Assembly: GCF_030815585.1 (NCBI RefSeq)
Contig: NZ_JAUSWY010000001.1
Location: 4,650,001-4,714,000, forward strand
Source of the DNA: Arthrobacter pascens
Lineage (GTDB): Bacteria > Actinomycetota > Actinomycetes > Actinomycetales > Micrococcaceae
Direction of reading: 5' to 3'
DNA length: 64,000 nt
Under the pieces are notes generated by a model, which had not been told where the DNA came from, ran no database searches, and worked only from the letters and a program-made list of their open reading frames with translations. Positions 49,468 through 58,064 of the stretch are shown here, one piece after another. Within the stretch, counting starts at the first letter, position 1; each line of letters begins with the position of its first letter. The position numbers and the translations under genes are program-made.

Positions 49468-52400
49468 GCATCGCAACCATGCTGCCGATGGGCGAGCTCA
49501 CCAACCCCGGCCAGATGCGCCTTGCCCTGGTGCAGGTGGTCAACTGGGGCACGTTCCATGGCGCCCACACGATGCACGTGGACCGCAACGGGACGCTGCT
49601 GACGGGCAACTCGGGCGTGGGCAAATCCACGCTGTTTGATGCCATGTTAAGGGTCTTCGACGCCCGGCCGCGCTCCAACGAGGCCGCAGCCCAGCGTGCC
49701 GGTGGTGCTGTGGAGGACAAGAGGACCACCTTCACCTACATGCGCGGCAAGGTGGGTGACAAGGCGGTGGGCGAAGGCTCAGCCAGTGCGTTCCAGCGCC
49801 CGGGTGCCACGTGGTCCGCCATCGCCCTCACGTTCGATAACGCGGCCGGCACCCGGGTCACCGTTTCAGCGCTGTTCGACCTGCCCAAGAACGGTACAGA
49901 GTCCAGCGTTGGACGTTTTTACCTGATCGACGGCAAGCCGCTGGACCTGCCCGCCATCGAGGACATTGCGGAGAAACGCTTCACCAAGGCCGCGCTTGAG
50001 ACGATCTTCCCGGACGCCCAGATCTTCGACGTCCATAAGGCCTTTGCGGAGCGGTTCCGCCGGCTCCTGGGCATCAGCTCGGACCAGGCCCTGCCGCTCC
50101 TGCGTGTTATCCAGGCCGGCAAGGGCCTGGGCGGCAGCGTCAACACCTTCTTCCGTGACCAGGTCCTGGATGCCCCGGCCACCCTCACCGCTGCGGACGA
50201 TGTGGTGGAGGAATTCAGCAACCTTATGTCCATCCGGCAGCGCCTGGAGGATGTTCGGCAGCAGCGTGACCAGTTGGCGCCGGTCCCGGGCCTGAACAAG
50301 GAGTACGCGCAGTCGCTGCTGGATGCGAACCGCCTCCGGGACCTTGCCGGCGAGGAGTTCGAGTCCTATAAGCAACAACTCGCGGTCACGGTTCATGAGA
50401 AGACTTTGGCGCGCTTTAAGGAGCTGGCCCAGGCGAAGGCCAAGGAGCTGGGCGCCGAGCGCGCCGTGCGTGATGGCCTGGCCAAGGAACTGCGCCAGTT
50501 GGAGACCGACTACAACAACCAGGGCGGCAACGCGATCTCCGCGATCGAGCAGTCTTTGGAGAACGCCCGGGTTGGCCTGAGGTTGCGGCAGCAGGTGGAG
50601 GAAGCAGCCCGCAAGGCCCTGGCCGATGCCGGTTTGCAGCTTGAGTGGACCGCTGAGGGCTGGGAGCAGGCGCACGATCAGGCAGCAGCCCGGTCCGCCG
50701 AGCTGAAGGACGATTCCCAGGCTCTTCAGGAACTCCGCTTTGAAGCCTTTGATGGTCATGCCACCAAAAAACGCGAGCTGGCGGCCGCCCAGCAGGAGCT
50801 TGTGTCCCTGAAGACGCGCAAGTCCCTGCTGCCGCCGTCGAGCATTGAAAACCGTGCGGCGATCGCCGCGGCAACCGGCGTCCCCGAGGACCAGATGCCC
50901 TTCGGGGGCGAGCTGATCGATCTCGCTGAGGGGGAGGAGCAGTGGCGGCCGGCCGCGGAGCGGGCGCTCCGGAACCTCGCCACTACCCTGCTTGTCCCGG
51001 GCGAACATTTCGCTACCGTGACCCGCTACCTTAACGACCATAAGGTCCGCGGCGCCCTGCGGGCAGTGGATGTGTCCAAGCCGCTCGCAGGCGGCGCCCT
51101 GGCTGTGGAGGACGTGCGCGACGGCGACCTGCTCACCAAGCTGGACATCCTCACCAGCGGTGGAGCGGCGGAGGCCGGGGAGTGGATCCGTGAGCGGATT
51201 GCCCTCGATTTCGCCTACTCGTGCGTCGAAAACCCTGACCAGCTGGCCACCCTGGACAAGGGCCTGAGCCTGGGCGGTGTGGTCAAGCGAAACCGCCACA
51301 CCGTGGAAAAGGACGACCGTTTCACCAGCCGGCAGGATTACGTGCTCGGATTCGACAACGCCTCCAAGCTGGAGCTCGTTGGCGCCCAGGTGGAGGACCT
51401 GCAACAGGAACTGGCCAAGGCAGCGGAGCTGGCGCAGAGCCGCGAGGAGTCGCACCAGGGCATGAGCCGGCAGCTCGAGGCGCTGCGGCTCATCGCCGAG
51501 GACCACCGGCCCTGGGAGCAGGTGTCAGCGGCGGCCGGGACAGACGAACTCGCCAGGATCGAACAGCGGCTCAAGGACGCCCTGGCGGCGCAGGCTGACC
51601 TGGAGCCGCTGCGTGCCAACATCGAGGCGACGCGGCAGAAACACCAGTCCAGCACCGAGGCTGCGGCAGTGTTGCAGAGCGAATACAAGGCACTGGACCG
51701 CCAGCTGAGCACTGCCGATTCGCTGCTGGAAGCCGCGCGGGCGCGCCTGAACGAGGCGCCGCCGTCGGACGCCACCGTCACCGCGCTGGAACCGTACTTT
51801 ACGGAGTTCGGCGACGTCACCGAGATGCATGAGCTGGACAACCTGGCCAACCGCGTGCGGACGGCCCTCCTTGGCGAGCTTTATGCCGCAGAATCGCGCG
51901 GACAGGCCACTTCGGAGCGGCTGACGCGCATTTTCGAAGGCTTTGTGCGCGAGTGGGGTACCGCCATCTCCGCCGACCACGGCACCTCCATCGGCGCCGC
52001 GGGCGAGTTCGAGTCCCGGTACCACGCCATTGTCAGCGACGGCCTGCCGGCGCAGGAGGCCGAGTTCCGGCAGTTCTTCAACCAGCGCACGCATGAATCC
52101 TTCAGCACGCTGCTGCATCTGCTGGACGAGGAGCGGCGGTCCATCACCAGCCGCATCCTGCCGCTCAACGGCATCCTGTCGCAGGTCAATTTCCATGAGG
52201 GCAGCTTCCTGGAGCTGGACATCAAGCAGACCCTGCCGGCCACGGCCAAGCAGTTCAAGGACGCCATCCAGAATGCGCTGAAGGCCCGCCACACGCGGCA
52301 CGGCAAGGCTGAAACCGCCGGTACTGAACGAGGCGACGACGCTGAGCTCACCGCCCGCTACCAGACCCTGGAGACCCTGGTGAAGCGCCTGGGCTCGCAG

Positions 52401-52925
52401 ACTCCGGAGGACCGTCGCTGGCGTGCTGAAGTGCTGGACGTCCGCGGGCACCTGTTCATCCAGTGCAAGGAACACCGCGAAGTCCAAGGAGCCGCTTCTG
52501 GCAAAAGAGGTGGCAAGAAGACTGACGTCTACATGCACGCGGACACCGGTTCAATGTCCGGCGGCGAGCGGCAGCGCTTCACGGCGTTCATTATGGCTGC
52601 TGCGCTGAGCTACCAGCTGGGGATCGCAGAACAGGGCTTCACCACCTACGGCACCGTGATGATGGACGAGGCGTTTGTCTTGGCCTCCGAGGAGTTTGCC
52701 GGCGCCGGAATCAAGGCGCTGCACGAGTTCGGATTCCAACTGCTCCTGGCCGCACCGGAGAACGTGATCGATCTGTCCCGGCACCTGGGTTCGGTCACCG
52801 AGATCCTGCGGGACAAGCGCACCAACCGCTCGGGCGTGCTGACCGCACCGGTGATCAGGCGTGCGCCGGGAAGCGAAGGGGCGTGGCGGTCCGAGGCGAA
52901 CCCCGTGGACATCGTCCTCCGGTAA
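49464..52925 (+). CDS. jetC: Wadjet JetC / MksB-like SMC ATPase
   Basis: 1153 residues from GTG 49464. SMC-like ATPase with split ATP site: Walker [21 protein letters not shown] (about residues 47-66) at the N-terminus, and signature [10 protein letters not shown] (about 1030) with Walker [14 protein letters not shown] (about 1064) at the C-terminus. Long coiled coils fill residues about 270-450 and 640-800, with a hinge-like globular region between ([40 protein letters not shown]). In Wadjet type I it loads on closed circular DNA and extrudes loops for JetD to cut. No JetD is encoded in this window. Confidence 0.93.
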   Translation: MSIATMLPMGELTNPGQMRLALVQVVNWGTFHGAHTMHVDRNGTLLTGNSGVGKSTLFDAMLRVFDARPRSNEAAAQRAGGAVEDKRTTFTYMRGKVGDKAVGEGSASAFQRPGATWSAIALTFDNAAGTRVTVSALFDLPKNGTESSVGRFYLIDGKPLDLPAIEDIAEKRFTKAALETIFPDAQIFDVHKAFAERFRRLLGISSDQALPLLRVIQAGKGLGGSVNTFFRDQVLDAPATLTAADDVVEEFSNLMSIRQRLEDVRQQRDQLAPVPGLNKEYAQSLLDANRLRDLAGEEFESYKQQLAVTVHEKTLARFKELAQAKAKELGAERAVRDGLAKELRQLETDYNNQGGNAISAIEQSLENARVGLRLRQQVEEAARKALADAGLQLEWTAEGWEQAHDQAAARSAELKDDSQALQELRFEAFDGHATKKRELAAAQQELVSLKTRKSLLPPSSIENRAAIAAATGVPEDQMPFGGELIDLAEGEEQWRPAAERALRNLATTLLVPGEHFATVTRYLNDHKVRGALRAVDVSKPLAGGALAVEDVRDGDLLTKLDILTSGGAAEAGEWIRERIALDFAYSCVENPDQLATLDKGLSLGGVVKRNRHTVEKDDRFTSRQDYVLGFDNASKLELVGAQVEDLQQELAKAAELAQSREESHQGMSRQLEALRLIAEDHRPWEQVSAAAGTDELARIEQRLKDALAAQADLEPLRANIEATRQKHQSSTEAAAVLQSEYKALDRQLSTADSLLEAARARLNEAPPSDATVTALEPYFTEFGDVTEMHELDNLANRVRTALLGELYAAESRGQATSERLTRIFEGFVREWGTAISADHGTSIGAAGEFESRYHAIVSDGLPAQEAEFRQFFNQRTHESFSTLLHLLDEERRSITSRILPLNGILSQVNFHEGSFLELDIKQTLPATAKQFKDAIQNALKARHTRHGKAETAGTERGDDAELTARYQTLETLVKRLGSQTPEDRRWRAEVLDVRGHLFIQCKEHREVQGAASGKRGGKKTDVYMHADTGSMSGGERQRFTAFIMAAALSYQLGIAEQGFTTYGTVMMDEAFVLASEEFAGAGIKALHEFGFQLLLAAPENVIDLSRHLGSVTEILRDKRTNRSGVLTAPVIRRAPGSEGAWRSEANPVDIVLR

Positions 52926-52938
52926 CCCTCCCCTCCGG

Positions 52939-53144
52939 GACGCTCTCTCAGATCCTGTCGCTTTTTCCCCGACGCTCTCTCAGATCCTGTCGCTTTTTCC
53001 CCGACGCTCTCGCAGATCCTGTCGCTTTTTCCCGACGCTCTCTCAGATCCTGTCGCTTTTTCCCCGACGCTCTCTCACGTCCTGCCGCTTTTTCCCCAAC
53101 CCTCTCTCACTTCCTGTGGCTTAAACGCGAACGCTCTCGCACTT
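52939..53144. repeat. Tandem array of 32-bp units after jetC (left part)
   Basis: Starting 13 bases after the jetC stop: units 52939-52970, 52971-53002, 53003-53033 (31 bp), 53034-53065, 53066-53097, 53098-53129 and the first 15 bases of unit seven (53130-53144). Consensus is GACGCTCTCTCAGATCCTGT followed by CGCTTTTTCCCC. The first four units are almost identical and later ones diverge. Unit seven continues at 55973-55989 after an IS3 insertion. A 32-base period is not a multiple of three, so the open frames across it are not coding. Confidence 0.88.
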
Positions 53145-53189
53145 TGAACTGGTCCCCAAAAGTTGGACCGGCCAAATAGGATCCTAAGC

Positions 53190-54570
53190 GGGACTGTCTG
53201 AATAACGGTGTGTGGGGTCCGGCCTGATCCGAAAGGAGATGGCCGTGTCAGATTCCACGACCGAGATGACAGGGGTGATGATCGATCCTGTGACGGGAGA
53301 GATCATCGATCAGAAGGAGCTTGCGGAGCGGTTGCTCGCGCAGGCCAAGGAACAGGGTGTGAGCCTGGTAGGCCCGGGTGGGCTGCTGAACCAGCTCACG
53401 AGGAATGTGCTGGAGACCGCGCTGGAAGCGGAGCTGACCGAGCACCTCGGGCACGAGCATGGCCAGAGACCGATCGCAGCCAACATGCGCAACGGCACCA
53501 GGTCAAAGACCGTGCTGACCGAGATCGGCCCGGTCGAGATCGAGGTGCCCCGGGATCGGGACGGCTCGTTCGAGCCGGTGATCGTGCCCAAACGGAAACG
53601 GCGTCTGGACGGAATCGACCAGATCGTGCTCTCGCTGTCCGCCCGGGGGCTGACCACGGGGGAAATCGCCGCGCACTTCGAAGAGGTCTACGGGGCCAAG
53701 GTCTCCAAAGACACCATCAGCCGCATCACGGAGAAGGTCGCCGGGGAACTGGCCCAATGGTCGGCCCGGCCTTTGGATCCGATCTACCCGGTGCTCTTCG
53801 TTGACGCGGTCGTGGTCAAGGTCCGTGACGGGCAGGTGCGCAACACCCCGTTCTATGTCGTCATGGGGGTCACCACAAGTGGTGAGCGGGAGATCCTGGG
53901 CATCTGGGCAGGCGACGGCGGCGAGGGTGCACGGTTCTGGCTGCAGGTCTTCTCCGAGCTGAAGAACCGGGGCGTTGAAGATGTGTTGATCGCCGTCTGT
54001 GACGGGCTCAAAGGCCTGCCGGAGGCGATCACGACCACGTGGGAGCGAACGGTGGTGCAGCAGTGCGTCGTGCACCTGATACGCAACAGCTTCCGCTACG
54101 CCGGACGCCAGCACCGCGACGGCATCGTCAAGGCGCTCAAGCCCGTCTACACGGCCCCGTCAGAGCAGGCGGCGAAGGACCGGTTCGCCGAGTTCACGGC
54201 CGAATGGGGCCAGCGATATCCGGCAATCGTGCGGCTCTGGGAGTCCTCCTGGGCTGAGTTCGTGCCATTCCTGGAGTACGACGTGGAGATCCGCCGGGTG
54301 ATCTGCACAACGAACGCGATCGAGTCGATCAACGCCCGCTACAGAAGGGCTGTGAGGGCCCGCGGGCACTTTCCGAACGAGGCCGCGGCCCTGAAATGCC
54401 TGTATCTGGTCACCAGATCTCTTGATCCAACCGGCGGCGGCCGGGCACGCTGGGTAATGAGGTGGAAGCCTGCGCTGAACGCGTTCGCGATTACCTTCGC
54501 CGGTCGGTTCGAAAGAACCACTCACTAATGAAAACCGGCCGGACCCACACACCGTTTATCGGACAGTCCC
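53190..54570 (+). mobile_element. IS256-family insertion sequence nested in the IS3 element
   Basis: Terminal inverted repeats: left GGGACTGTCTGAATAACGGT at 53190, right (read on the minus strand from 54570) GGGACTGTCCGATAAACGGT. Perfect 8-base duplication TCCTAAGC at 53182-53189 and 54571-54578. Length 1381 bp. It inserted exactly at the orfB stop codon of the IS3 element, which the duplication reconstitutes, so orfB remains whole. Confidence 0.93.
53245..54528 (+). CDS. IS256-family transposase (second type)
   Basis: 427 residues from GTG 53245, six bases after an AAAGGAG box; ATG 53239 would sit directly on that box. Mutator-type DDE transposase: YPVLFVDAVVVKVRDGQ, LIAVCDGLKGLPEAITTTWE, CVVHLIRNSFRY and the catalytic Glu in VICTTNAIESINARYRRAVR. 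Intact and flanked by matched ends, so possibly active. It is only about as similar to the transposase at 13846 as different IS256 subgroups are to each other (for example GGLLNQLTRNVLETALEAEL here has no close match there). Confidence 0.95.
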   Translation: MSDSTTEMTGVMIDPVTGEIIDQKELAERLLAQAKEQGVSLVGPGGLLNQLTRNVLETALEAELTEHLGHEHGQRPIAANMRNGTRSKTVLTEIGPVEIEVPRDRDGSFEPVIVPKRKRRLDGIDQIVLSLSARGLTTGEIAAHFEEVYGAKVSKDTISRITEKVAGELAQWSARPLDPIYPVLFVDAVVVKVRDGQVRNTPFYVVMGVTTSGEREILGIWAGDGGEGARFWLQVFSELKNRGVEDVLIAVCDGLKGLPEAITTTWERTVVQQCVVHLIRNSFRYAGRQHRDGIVKALKPVYTAPSEQAAKDRFAEFTAEWGQRYPAIVRLWESSWAEFVPFLEYDVEIRRVICTTNAIESINARYRRAVRARGHFPNEAAALKCLYLVTRSLDPTGGGRARWVMRWKPALNAFAITFAGRFERTTH

Positions 54571-54572
54571 TC

Positions 54573-55463
54573 CTAAGCTGCGAGGGCTTGGGCGCGGTAT
54601 TGCACCGGGCTCAGGCCCTCGAGCTTTGTTGAGATCCTTTTGGTGTTGTACCAGTGGATGTATTCCTCTATTGCAGGTGCCAGTGCGTCGGTGTTGAGGA
54701 ATCGGACGTGGTGGAAGAGTTCTTCCTTGAGGTGGCCGAAGAAGTTCTCCATGACGGCGTTGTCGTAGCAGTTGCCCTTGCGGGACATTGATTGGACCGC
54801 GCCGGCGCCCTCGATCAGGGTGCGCCAGGAGGCATGGCGGTACTGGAAACCTTGGTCCGAGTGCACCAGCGGCTGCTGACCGGGCTTCAGAGAGGTCAGG
54901 GCCTCACGCAGGGAATCGTTGGTGAGCGCGAGGTTCGGGGATAAGCCCAGTGAGTAAGAAATGATCTGCCGGTCGAAGAGGTCCATGACCGGTGAGAGGT
55001 AGAGCTTCCGGTCGCCGACGTTGAACTCCGTCACATCGGTTACCCACTTCTGGTTCGGTGCATCAGCCTCGAATTCTCGGTTCAGCACGTTGGGCGCTAC
55101 CGCGCCCTGTTCGCCCTGGTAGGAGTTGTAGCGCTTCCTGCGCCGGACCTTGCAGGCCAACCCGAGTGCCTGCATCAGCTTCAGCACGGTCTTCTTCACG
55201 ACCGTCCACCCTTGCTTGAACAGCTCCGTTTGGACCCGCCGGTGCCCGTACCGGCGATGGTTCGTTTCGAAGATCTCCGTGACCGCCGCTTTGAGCTTCT
55301 CTTTCGGGTCGGGCGCCTGGAGCCGGGGCTGGTGATAGAAGAACGTGGATCTGGCCAGCCCGGCGACGTCCAGCAGGACAGCAAGCGGATAGTCAGCCTT
55401 GAGGGAAACGACGGCTTGAACCTTTACCGTCGTCCCTGTTCCCTCAAGGCCCGCAGTTTTCCC
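54573..55463 (-). CDS. IS3-family transposase OrfB (DDE integrase), made by -1 frameshift
   Basis: The frame is open from 55463 to the TAG at 54573-54575. It lies -1 relative to orfA; independent starts exist only far inside (for example GTG 55199). Predicted fusion OrfAB is about 445 residues. The rve integrase core is clear: QKWVTDVTEFNVGDRKLYLS (first Asp), SLKPGQQPLVHSDQGFQYRH (second Asp) and GNCYDNAVMENFFGHLKEEL (Glu), then IHWYNTKRISTKLEGLSPVQ. All catalytic residues are present. The nested IS256 duplicated the bases of the stop codon without damaging the frame. Confidence 0.9.
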   Translation of the reverse strand, partial: GKTAGLEGTGTTVKVQAVVSLKADYPLAVLLDVAGLARSTFFYHQPRLQAPDPKEKLKAAVTEIFETNHRRYGHRRVQTELFKQGWTVVKKTVLKLMQALGLACKVRRRKRYNSYQGEQGAVAPNVLNREFEADAPNQKWVTDVTEFNVGDRKLYLSPVMDLFDRQIISYSLGLSPNLALTNDSLREALTSLKPGQQPLVHSDQGFQYRHASWRTLIEGAGAVQSMSRKGNCYDNAVMENFFGHLKEELFHHVRFLNTDALAPAIEEYIHWYNTKRISTKLEGLSPVQYRAQALAA

Positions 55464-55909
55464 AGGTACGCCACCTGGGCGCGCAGCCGCTCGTTCTCCC
55501 GCCGCAACCGCTCAAGCTCCGGCAGTTCCGCAGGCGGCGGGGAATCAGGTTTCCGCGGTCTGCCTTTGGGCTTTGGCCGCAACCCGTCCTCACCCTCCAG
55601 ACGATACGCCCGGACCCACTTTTGCAGCAGCTCACGGGACGCCAAACCAGCCTCCACTGCCAGATCCGGGCCGGGCTCGCCCGCGAGGAACCGCTCCACC
55701 AAGGCCAGCTTGAACTCGAAAGAGTATGACTTCGCCGGCCTGCTCACCAGCACTCCCTGCCCATGAATCCTCCATCGCCCATACAGTGCCCTGACCGGCA
55801 CCCAAGGCTCATCCAGCAATCGGGCCGCCGCCCGATACCCGATGCCCCTCTCAAACAACGCTACAGCCGCCTCACGCTGCGCCTCAGACAATGAACTACA
55901 TGCACGCAT
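55424..55909 (-). CDS. IS3-family OrfA (helix-turn-helix)
   Basis: 161 residues from ATG 55909. Two helix-turn-helix units (LSEAQREAAVALFERGIGYR; FKLALVERFLAGEPGPDLAV) and a C-terminal leucine-rich coiled coil (LPELERLRRENERLRAQVAY), as in IS150-type OrfA. The last part overlaps orfB. It ends REQGRR shortly after the slippery heptamer at 55457-55463. Confidence 0.9.
   Translation of the reverse strand: MRACSSLSEAQREAAVALFERGIGYRAAARLLDEPWVPVRALYGRWRIHGQGVLVSRPAKSYSFEFKLALVERFLAGEPGPDLAVEAGLASRELLQKWVRAYRLEGEDGLRPKPKGRPRKPDSPPPAELPELERLRRENERLRAQVAYLGKLRALREQGRR
55457..55463 (-). promoter_or_regulatory. Programmed -1 frameshift slippery heptamer
   Basis: The minus strand reads G-GGA-AAA in the orfA frame (codons ctG GGA AAA ctg), an X-XXY-YYZ slippery site. 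A -1 slip here joins orfA to orfB, whose frame begins GGG AAA ACT at 55463. I checked that both frames match this register. Confidence 0.75.
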
Positions 55910-55972
55910 AAAACTGCTCCCCGGAAATCGAAACTGAATTTCTCAGTCCAACTTCCGGGGAGCAGTTCACTT

Positions 55973-56024
55973 TTGGTGCGTTTTCTCCCGACGCTCCCTC
56001 ACCAGTTCAATGTGAGGGAGCGTC
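55973..56024. repeat. End of the 32-bp array with terminal inverted repeat
   Basis: 55973-55989 completes unit seven of the array begun at 53130; with the IS3 element and one CTT copy removed the unit is exactly 32 bases. Next, GACGCTCCCTCAC (55990-56002) and GTGAGGGAGCGTC (56012-56024) form a perfect 13-bp stem with a 9-base loop, whose left arm is again the array motif. It may terminate transcripts from jetC or from the convergent gene. Confidence 0.82.
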
Positions 56025-56037
56025 GTGACGGGAGAGG

Positions 56038-56532
56038 TCAGAAGGCCTGGACCCGGCCCAGGAATTGCGCAGTCCGGGCCTGCAGCCCGTCAATCTGCCG
56101 GAGCACGACGGCGGCCGGGTCCGGGTTGATCTCGTTGGCCGGCGGTTCCTTGCGGACGTTGCCGGAGCACAGGAAATCGGCACAAATCAACGTACCCACT
56201 GTGTTGCCGTCACGCCCGGACTGGCCGGCACGCTTGGCCACCCACAGGACTACGTCTTCCTTGGAGAAAACGTCCCGGCACAGCTCGCACAGCACGGAAC
56301 GGTTTTTCTTGGCGCCGCCCTCAGGGGCGCGGAGCATAATCCCGGTCAAGCCCGTGGGTCCGGGGACCACCAGGTAGCCGCGGAGGGGCATCTTGTGGTC
56401 CCGCCAGCCCAGGAAGTCCAGGCTGTCCCATTCAAGGGCGTCGAATTCCTTGGGCAGGTTGAGTTTGGTGGCTTCCGAGCGGCTGGCGTTAATGAAAGAG
56501 GAGCGGATTTGTTGCGGCGTGATTTGCTGCAT
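56038..56532 (-). CDS. FBP-domain protein (EF-G-binding C-terminal zinc finger)
   Basis: 164 residues from ATG 56532 (MQQITPQQIRSSFINASRSE); the frame extends to 56604 without a better start. Resembles the FBP family: YLVVPGPTGLTGIMLRAPEG, then the treble-clef zinc motif CELCRDVFSKEDVVLWVAKR and GTLICADFLCSGNVR. In fusidic-acid resistance protein FusB this type of zinc domain binds elongation factor G on the ribosome. Here the protein probably has a related housekeeping or stress role; resistance cannot be concluded. Confidence 0.8.
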   Translation of the reverse strand: MQQITPQQIRSSFINASRSEATKLNLPKEFDALEWDSLDFLGWRDHKMPLRGYLVVPGPTGLTGIMLRAPEGGAKKNRSVLCELCRDVFSKEDVVLWVAKRAGQSGRDGNTVGTLICADFLCSGNVRKEPPANEINPDPAAVVLRQIDGLQARTAQFLGRVQAF

Positions 56533-56887
56533 GGCTGAACTTTCTCGAAGGAGTCTGGTTCCCCTGTATCGGGGACGGCAATGAGTGTCAGCGGTTCCGC
56601 GCACAGCAAGGAAACCCTGTGCGCATTGCGTTCGAGGCGGCCCGGGAAAAGCTAGGGACGACCGCCGTCGAGCGTGGACGCTGATGTATTAGCCGGCGCA
56701 AGGCAGGCCAGAACGGCCACCCCGCTCACCATGGCAGCGACGACCTGGGAGGTCCCCTGCATGCTCATTGCCCTCGTTCCATCGATGTTCAGCCGGCTTG
56801 TAACCCGGCCACCTCATCTTGCCAAAAGCAAATTAGCCTGTCCATCAGCCCGCGAGAGTGTGTCCTTTGTCACCTAGGGCAATTAAG
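56533..56887. other. Gene-free stretch between the FBP gene and the iron operon
   Basis: About 355 bases with no frame of coding character, tRNA or known RNA motif. It should hold the FBP gene promoter; the iron operon control signals follow from 56888. Confidence 0.4.
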
Positions 56888-56906
56888 TTACGCAAACCTT
56901 GCGTAA
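56888..56906. promoter_or_regulatory. 19-bp perfect palindrome upstream of the iron operon
   Basis: TTACGCAA-ACC-TTGCGTAA, an 8-3-8 perfect inverted repeat, 58 bases before the binding-protein start. It is separate from the iron box and looks like a specific protein site, perhaps for a second regulator of siderophore uptake. No matching site was noticed elsewhere in the window. Confidence 0.6.
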
Positions 56907-56912
56907 TGCACA

Positions 56913-56931
56913 AAAGGGTAGGCTAGCCTTA
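56913..56931. promoter_or_regulatory. DtxR/IdeR-type iron box
   Basis: AAAGGGTAGGCTAGCCTTA matches the 19-base consensus TTAGGTTAGGCTAACCTAA at 14 positions, with core GGGTAGGCTAGCC keeping 11 of 13. It lies 33 bases before the siderophore-binding protein gene. Iron-loaded DtxR/IdeR would repress the operon; this fits the function of all five genes. Confidence 0.7.
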
Positions 56932-56963
56932 CTTGGGTTCGCATCATTCACCTAAGGAGTTCC

Positions 56964-58055
56964 GTGACTTCCCCCCTCTTCTCCGGCCCGAGTGCCACAC
57001 GCCGCACGCTGTTCAAGTCAGCCGGCAAGGCCACAGCCGTTCTGGCCGCCGCGGCGCTCACGTTGTCCGCCTGCTCCACCGGACCCGCATCCTCCGCTAC
57101 GGATGCCAGCGCCCCCAGCTCCAGCAGCTCGCAGTTCCCTGTCACCATCAAGCACGTCTTCGGGGAGACCACCATCAAGGAACAGCCCAAGCGCGTGGCC
57201 ACCGTCTCCTGGGTCAATGACGACGTTGCCATTGCCCTGGGTGTCGTTCCCGTAGGCGTCCCCAAGAACGAGTGGGGCGGCAACGAGAAGGGCTCCACAC
57301 CTTGGAAGGATGCTGCCCTGGAGAAGCTGGGTGCAGGCTTCGGCTCGGCTAAGGCTCCCGTCCAGTACTCCGAAGCAGACGGCATCAACTCCACGGAAAT
57401 CGCCAAACTGGCCCCCGACGTCATCCTGGCCGCCTACTCCGGCCTGACCGAAGAGGATTACAAGAAGCTCAGCGAGATCGCGCCCGTGGTGGCCCACCCC
57501 GAGGTGGCCTACGGAACGTCCTGGCAGGATTCCACCTCCATCATCGGCAAGGCTCTGGGCAAGGACGCCGAGGCCACCAAGCTGATCTCGGACACCGAGG
57601 CGACCATCAAGGACAAGGCCTCCAAGTACCCGCAGATCGCCGGCAAGAGCTTCATCTACGGCAACCTGGAGCCCGCCTCTGCTGACGGTGTCAACGTCTA
57701 CACGGCGAACGACAACCGCCCCCGTTTCCTCTCCGAAATCGGCATGAAGCTGGCGCCGGTCGTGGAGGAGAACTCCAAGGGTTCCGAAGCGTTCTACCTT
57801 CCGTGGTCCGCGGAGAAGGCCAACGAACTCGAGTCCGACATTTTCGTCACGTGGGTTCCGGACGCTGCCACGAAAGACTCCATTAAGTCCGACCCCCTGC
57901 TTGGCCAGATCCCGGCCATCAAGAACGGCACCCTGGTCGCCGACTCGGACAACACCCTCACCCTGTCCATCTCCGCTTCCTCGCCGCTGAGCCTGCCGTG
58001 GTCCCTGGACACGTTCCTGCCGCAGCTGGCCACTGCAGCGGATGCAGTGAAGTAA
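56964..58055 (+). CDS. Iron-siderophore ABC transporter substrate-binding lipoprotein
   Basis: 363 residues from GTG 56964, following an AAGGAG box. Signal: TRRTLFKSAGKATAVLAAAA, with twin arginines and lipid-modified Cys about residue 36-37 (LTLSACSTG). The mature part is a class III periplasmic binding fold: TIKHVFGETTIKEQPKRVAT, NEWGGNEKGSTPWKDAALEK, GINSTEIAKLAPDVILAAYS and SWQDSTSIIGKALGKDAEAT. It binds a ferric siderophore for the permeases encoded next. The gene is first in an operon with an iron box just upstream. Confidence 0.92.
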   Translation: MTSPLFSGPSATRRTLFKSAGKATAVLAAAALTLSACSTGPASSATDASAPSSSSSQFPVTIKHVFGETTIKEQPKRVATVSWVNDDVAIALGVVPVGVPKNEWGGNEKGSTPWKDAALEKLGAGFGSAKAPVQYSEADGINSTEIAKLAPDVILAAYSGLTEEDYKKLSEIAPVVAHPEVAYGTSWQDSTSIIGKALGKDAEATKLISDTEATIKDKASKYPQIAGKSFIYGNLEPASADGVNVYTANDNRPRFLSEIGMKLAPVVEENSKGSEAFYLPWSAEKANELESDIFVTWVPDAATKDSIKSDPLLGQIPAIKNGTLVADSDNTLTLSISASSPLSLPWSLDTFLPQLATAADAVK

Positions 58056-58064
58056 GCACCACCA

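Larger units (their letters stand above)
53145..55969 (-). mobile_element. IS3-family insertion sequence, containing a nested IS256-family element
   Basis: Ends are TGAACTGgTCCCCaaAAGTTGG at 53145 and, read on the minus strand from 55969, TGAACTGcTCCCCggAAGTTGG. Both are flanked by CTT (53142-53144 and 55970-55972), a 3-base target duplication. Without the nested element it is about 1.44 kb, normal for the IS150/IS51 branch. It carries orfA and orfB in a frameshift arrangement on the minus strand. Confidence 0.88.

Noticed and set aside
49866..51506. A 546-residue minus-strand frame
   Set aside because: Antisense to jetC, leucine-rich low complexity, no ribosome site or family.
52939..53144. 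CRISPR-like array
   Set aside because: Units are directly adjacent with no spacers between them, and no cas genes are present.
52861..53179. Plus-strand frames translating the 32-bp array into repeated LSLFPRRS-like peptides
   Set aside because: The unit length is not a multiple of three, each frame rotates through the repeat, and the frames start inside jetC without a ribosome site.
53145..55969. Composite transposon carrying cargo between two ISs
   Set aside because: The elements are nested, not flanking, and the interval contains only their own genes.
56605..56887. Riboswitch upstream of the iron operon
   Set aside because: No recognised aptamer core was seen; the visible control elements are DNA palindromes close to the gene.
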